DNA from: Barthelona sp. PAP020 | Lineage: Eukaryota > Metamonada: BaSk clade | Assembly (NCBI GenBank): GCA_040182905.1 | Contig: JARQWU010000013.1 | Location: forward strand, 1 to 38,798 | Direction: 5' to 3' | Length of the DNA: 38,798 bases | In this document: piece after piece, positions 35,938 through 38,798 of the stretch | Numbering within the stretch: position 1 is the stretch's first letter | How the letters are laid out: each line of letters starts with the position of its first letter | Made by a program: the position numbers and the translations under genes | Notes under the pieces: model-generated | The model's input: only the letters and a program-made list of their open reading frames with translations | Told to the model about the DNA's origin: nothing | Database searches by the model: none

Positions 35938-38260
35938 GGAAGAAGAGGAAGAAGAAGAAGAGGAAGAAGAAGAAGAAAACAAATTAGTCTCGATTGAATC
36001 AGATGTTGAATCAGCTTCCGATGTTTCATCTGTTGTTTCAGTCGAAGCTACACCTTCACCTATACCTTCATCTATTGCCCCAACTTCTCTAAACCGAATC
36101 CTTCAGCATTCAATGTCTTCTCTATTTTTACATCAGTTTAGTTGTTCTAAAGAACAAAAATTTGGTTCACCAAAAAGTTCCCAAACATCTAAAATGTATC
36201 TGTATATTCAAATGGAATTTTGTGAGGGTCAAGATTTGTTTGAGGTCTTAACCAGTTCCAAAAAAAGAATGACACCATCACAACTTTGGAAAATCACCAG
36301 TAATATAGCTGATGCGTTGAATTTCATTCATTCGAATGGATTTATTCATCGAGATCTGAAGCCATCTAATATTTTTTTGCTGAACGATGGTCAAGCAAAG
36401 GTTGGTGATTTTGGTTTGGCTCGCAAAATTTCTTCAGATTTAGAACGTCATGGTAGTATATTACTTGACACCTTAGAATTGACAACACAAGCAGGGACTA
36501 AATTTTACATGGCACCTGAACAATTGGAAGGAGAGCAATATGATGAGAAGGCTGATATGTATGCCTTCGGGTTGGTTTTGTTTGAATTATTTTCACAATT
36601 TGGTTTTGAAGGAGAGCGAAGGAATGAGATGAATCAATTGAAGACTCGAGGGGTGTTTCCACCTGCTTTTGAGGCAAAGAATGTGACTGCAACGAATATC
36701 ATCCGATCTTTGATAAAAACAAGTGCTGAGGATCGTGGAAGTGCTATGGATGTTTTGAATGGTATTCCTACGGAGATAACCGAGCAGAAAATTGAGTATG
36801 TGCTGGAAAAAGTTGCAAAAATTAATCATACTTTGACAGAAGATGTTGATTCACAAAAGTATGGAACAATATCCATCAACGCTTTGATCAATAACGAGAT
36901 TTTGGATGTAACTGAAGAATATCATCCCTCTACTGAGTTGTTGGACAAGATAATTCATATTTGTATGTTATTTTTACTGGAGCCGTTTGTTCTGCCAGCT
37001 TTTTTAGCAAAAGTAAATGGTGATTTCATAGATAGGAATCAGAACTCATGGGTATTTCCTTCTTTATATGATGCCTTGAATCATATGCTTGGTTATCTTA
37101 TTGCAAGAAAATCATCTCTCCCACCGAAAAAATATGCCATTTGTCATGTTGGTTCCATTCTTGATCCAAATTCTTTAAATAAAACCGTAAAAGAGGATCT
37201 TTTATTGGGTCATGGTGTGTTATTGACGTTCATGAGCTTTAGCAATCAAAAATTATTGTTGTTGGAGATGTTCGACTTTGTTTTTGATTTGGTTGGTAAG
37301 TCAAGCCTTTCTTTCAACATTCAAATAATGCCCTTCGAGTTCTACTCGAATTTGATCAAAGTCGTCGATTTGCAAAATATTGATGATTGGTCTTTGAAAG
37401 TCAATTACGAAATATTTAACAAAACAAAGAGTTTTGAAAATCTTATAAAGTTTGTTGATTGTATAGGTGAAGAAATAGATGGATATTCTGAGATTTTGAT
37501 GGTATTCATGATTTGTAAAGAATATGATATTGAAGTGTATGTCGAGTTTCCCACATTAAAGGAAAAGTTGATGGAGCAAGCAAATGTTCAATTGTTTTTG
37601 TTTGATAAAAATATTGATAAAGATGAGTTTGCAACAAGGCACCACTTTGCTAAGCTGTTTTTGATTGAGAGAAAGATTTGTTTGAGCGCATTTGACATTC
37701 ATGAATTGAAAAAGACCATGTGTTTTGTGGATGATTCATCATGTCAAGGAGGCGATTTACTTACATCTGTTTTTGCCCCAGTGATATATAAACAAAATAT
37801 GACAGAATATGAGGAGATTAAACAAAAATTGAGGTCGGAAAACATGGAAAAGTTTGAAACATTTTTAAATTTCGACGTGGCAAAAATTTTGCATTTGGGT
37901 GCCAAGACTTTGAGAGCTCATAAAATACCTTCGGCACCAGTGTATGTGGATGAAAATGTTGATTGGTTAATAAGGGATGCGTATCCTTTTAAAATTGAAT
38001 TGAACTACAAATGTTTAACTGTAGATACGTTTAGCAATGTTCCTCACACATTTATCTTTCTTAATTATTCTTTATTTCATCCAAATAAGGATGTATGTCT
38101 TTTTAATTTTTCTCAGTTGCTGATTAAGGAGCCTGATTTTGATAATTCTGCTTTATTAAAAACAGAAATTTCTCCTAGAAAAATGTGTATGGGTTTTTTG
38201 ATTGAAAATGATAAAGTTTTTCAAAAGTTTTTGACCATCATTCAAAGTGCTTGGAAATAA
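34442..38260 (+). CDS. GCN2-like eIF2-alpha kinase
   Basis: The 1272-residue protein has the layout of GCN2, the kinase that senses uncharged tRNA in starvation and phosphorylates eIF2-alpha. Residues of about 1-115 look like an RWD domain, which in GCN2 binds GCN1. The kinase begins with IGEGGFGKVF (307-316) and has K330 in YAVKRI, D638 in HRDLKPSN, D656-F657-G658, and GTKFYMAPEQL. All catalytic residues are present. A long acidic insert of about 200 residues, with 29 consecutive Glu, divides the N-lobe after HPNIVRYYSCWLE, where eIF2-alpha kinases usually carry an insert. From about residue 834 a HisRS-like region follows (LLDKIIHICMLFLLEPFV, ALNHMLGYLIARK). A TTG upstream is in frame, but the first ATG is 34442. 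An additional degenerate kinase domain, found in some GCN2 proteins, was not seen. Confidence 0.85.
35891..35977 (+). repeat. GAA/GAG repeat coding for 29 glutamates
   Basis: The run is made only of GAA and GAG codons and encodes 29 Glu in the kinase insert of the GCN2-like protein. The irregular GAA/GAG order shows it is not a fresh pure expansion. It forms a highly negative, probably disordered patch. Confidence 0.9.
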
Positions 38261-38585
38261 GGATATGTGGATATATTTTGTTGATTGTAGATTGTGTATG
38301 AATTGAGTGTTAATTATAAATCGTTTTGTTCTTTTTTTTGCTTCATTTGCTTCGAGAAACCATTTATAAATTCAAAAATGTCCAGATTTTACCTGACAAA
38401 TTGCATAACAAAGCATTTTGTACTTCTTTTGTGCTTTCATTGTTTTTGTTTTTCAGTACTTCTTGTTCATACTAAATATAAATGTTTCATTGTATTGTTT
38501 ATAGATAAAAATGAAATAAAGAGAAAATCAATAAAACAAAAAAAAGACAAAGTTCATCAAAGCAATTCTCTTTTCTTAAAAATAT
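38261..38585. other. Intergenic region after the GCN2-like gene
   Basis: The 325-base AT-rich spacer holds the GCN2-like 3' end and the 5' region of the last gene. A 100-codon plus frame crosses it (38294-38596), but its hydrophobic, Phe/Cys-rich composition and overlap with the next start argue against a real gene. AATAAA-like sequences are seen near 38515, with no structured element. Confidence 0.45.
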
Positions 38586-38798
38586 ATGACTATTGATTTG
38601 AATTCTGAGGAAAATTTGGTATACACAAATATAATTCAACATTTAGATGCATTTAGTGAAGCTGTTATATCGAAAGATCAAAAATCTTCTGCGAGAATCT
38701 CCAGAACAATCTTTGGATACAGAAGACAATTAACAGATGGAATTTTGAAATCTTTATATTGTCAATACATCAGTGAAGTGAATGATATTAATTGTAGT
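38586..38798 (+). CDS. N-terminal part of a possible 26S proteasome subunit Rpn3 (partial)
   Basis: The ATG at 38586 opens a frame of 71 codons that runs off the window edge. The peptide starts MTIDLNSEENLVYTNIIQHL and contains ISKDQKSSARISRTIFGYRR followed by QLTDGILKSLY. This recalls the early part of Rpn3/PSMD3, a PCI-domain subunit of the proteasome lid. There the pattern is a short helix with a Val-x-x-Lys-Asp/Glu, an Arg-x-x-Arg and an Arg-(Arg/Lys)-x-Leu. The resemblance is short and could be chance, so the name is tentative; that it is a coding start is more certain. Confidence 0.5.
   Translation, partial: MTIDLNSEENLVYTNIIQHLDAFSEAVISKDQKSSARISRTIFGYRRQLTDGILKSLYCQYISEVNDINCS

Noticed and set aside
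35595-36029. 144-codon minus-strand frame with leucine runs
   Set aside because: It is the antisense of the Glu repeat in the GCN2-like gene.
38294-38596. 100-codon plus-strand frame after the GCN2-like gene
   Set aside because: It overlaps the better-supported start at 38586, is rich in Phe and Cys from AT-rich DNA, and shows no domain.
1-38798. CRISPR arrays, insertion sequences or viral genes
   Set aside because: No spaced repeats, transposase, integrase or capsid-like proteins were seen; all recognisable genes are cellular and eukaryotic in type.

Overview
This is AT-rich, intron-poor nuclear DNA from a eukaryotic protist. The gene content is eukaryotic: a dynein heavy chain, a kinesin, a CDKL kinase, a GCN2-type eIF2-alpha kinase, a p24 cargo receptor, the ALG3 mannosyltransferase and a Nop16-like nucleolar protein. 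TAA, TAG and TGA all end genes, so the standard code applies. None of the long reading frames is interrupted by a visible intron, including one of 16.9 kb. Intergenic spacers are short and full of A/T runs. Dynein-, kinesin- and CDKL-type genes suggest a cilium or flagellum. A Naegleria/Willaertia-like heterolobosean would fit, but this placement is a guess from composition and gene content.

Layout. 1-97 (-) is the first 32 codons of an acidic protein. 514-17376 (+) is a giant, very divergent dynein heavy chain in which I see no intact P-loop. 17851-18342 (+) is Nop16-like. 18578-19702 (+) is a bacterial-style adenosine deaminase. 19830-20429 (-) and 20577-21863 (-) are a p24/TMED protein and ALG3, both of the early secretory pathway. 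ALG3 starts 71 bases from a divergent coiled-coil gene (21935-23836, +). 24115-25926 (+) is a CDKL-family kinase. 26164-29985 (+) is a degenerate-kinase/ankyrin-repeat protein. 30375-33125 (-) is a kinesin-like motor with a coiled coil, a PH domain and a C-terminal SWIRM-like domain. 33339-33690 (-) is a WD40-like gene broken by an assembly gap. 34442-38260 (+) is a GCN2-like kinase. At 38586 a further gene begins, possibly proteasome subunit Rpn3.

The most notable content is a set of remodelled cytoskeletal and signalling proteins. The dynein has kept the linker, six-AAA ring, stalk and microtubule-binding layout but seems to have lost its nucleotide-binding motifs. The kinesin keeps its P-loop but has altered switch motifs, and carries a domain normally found in chromatin proteins. 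The ankyrin protein begins with a pseudokinase-like region. Three genes (dynein, ankyrin, GCN2) have very short upstream ORFs overlapping the main start codon, and several spacers hold hairpins followed by T runs. All domain calls come from reading motifs by eye; no search was run.
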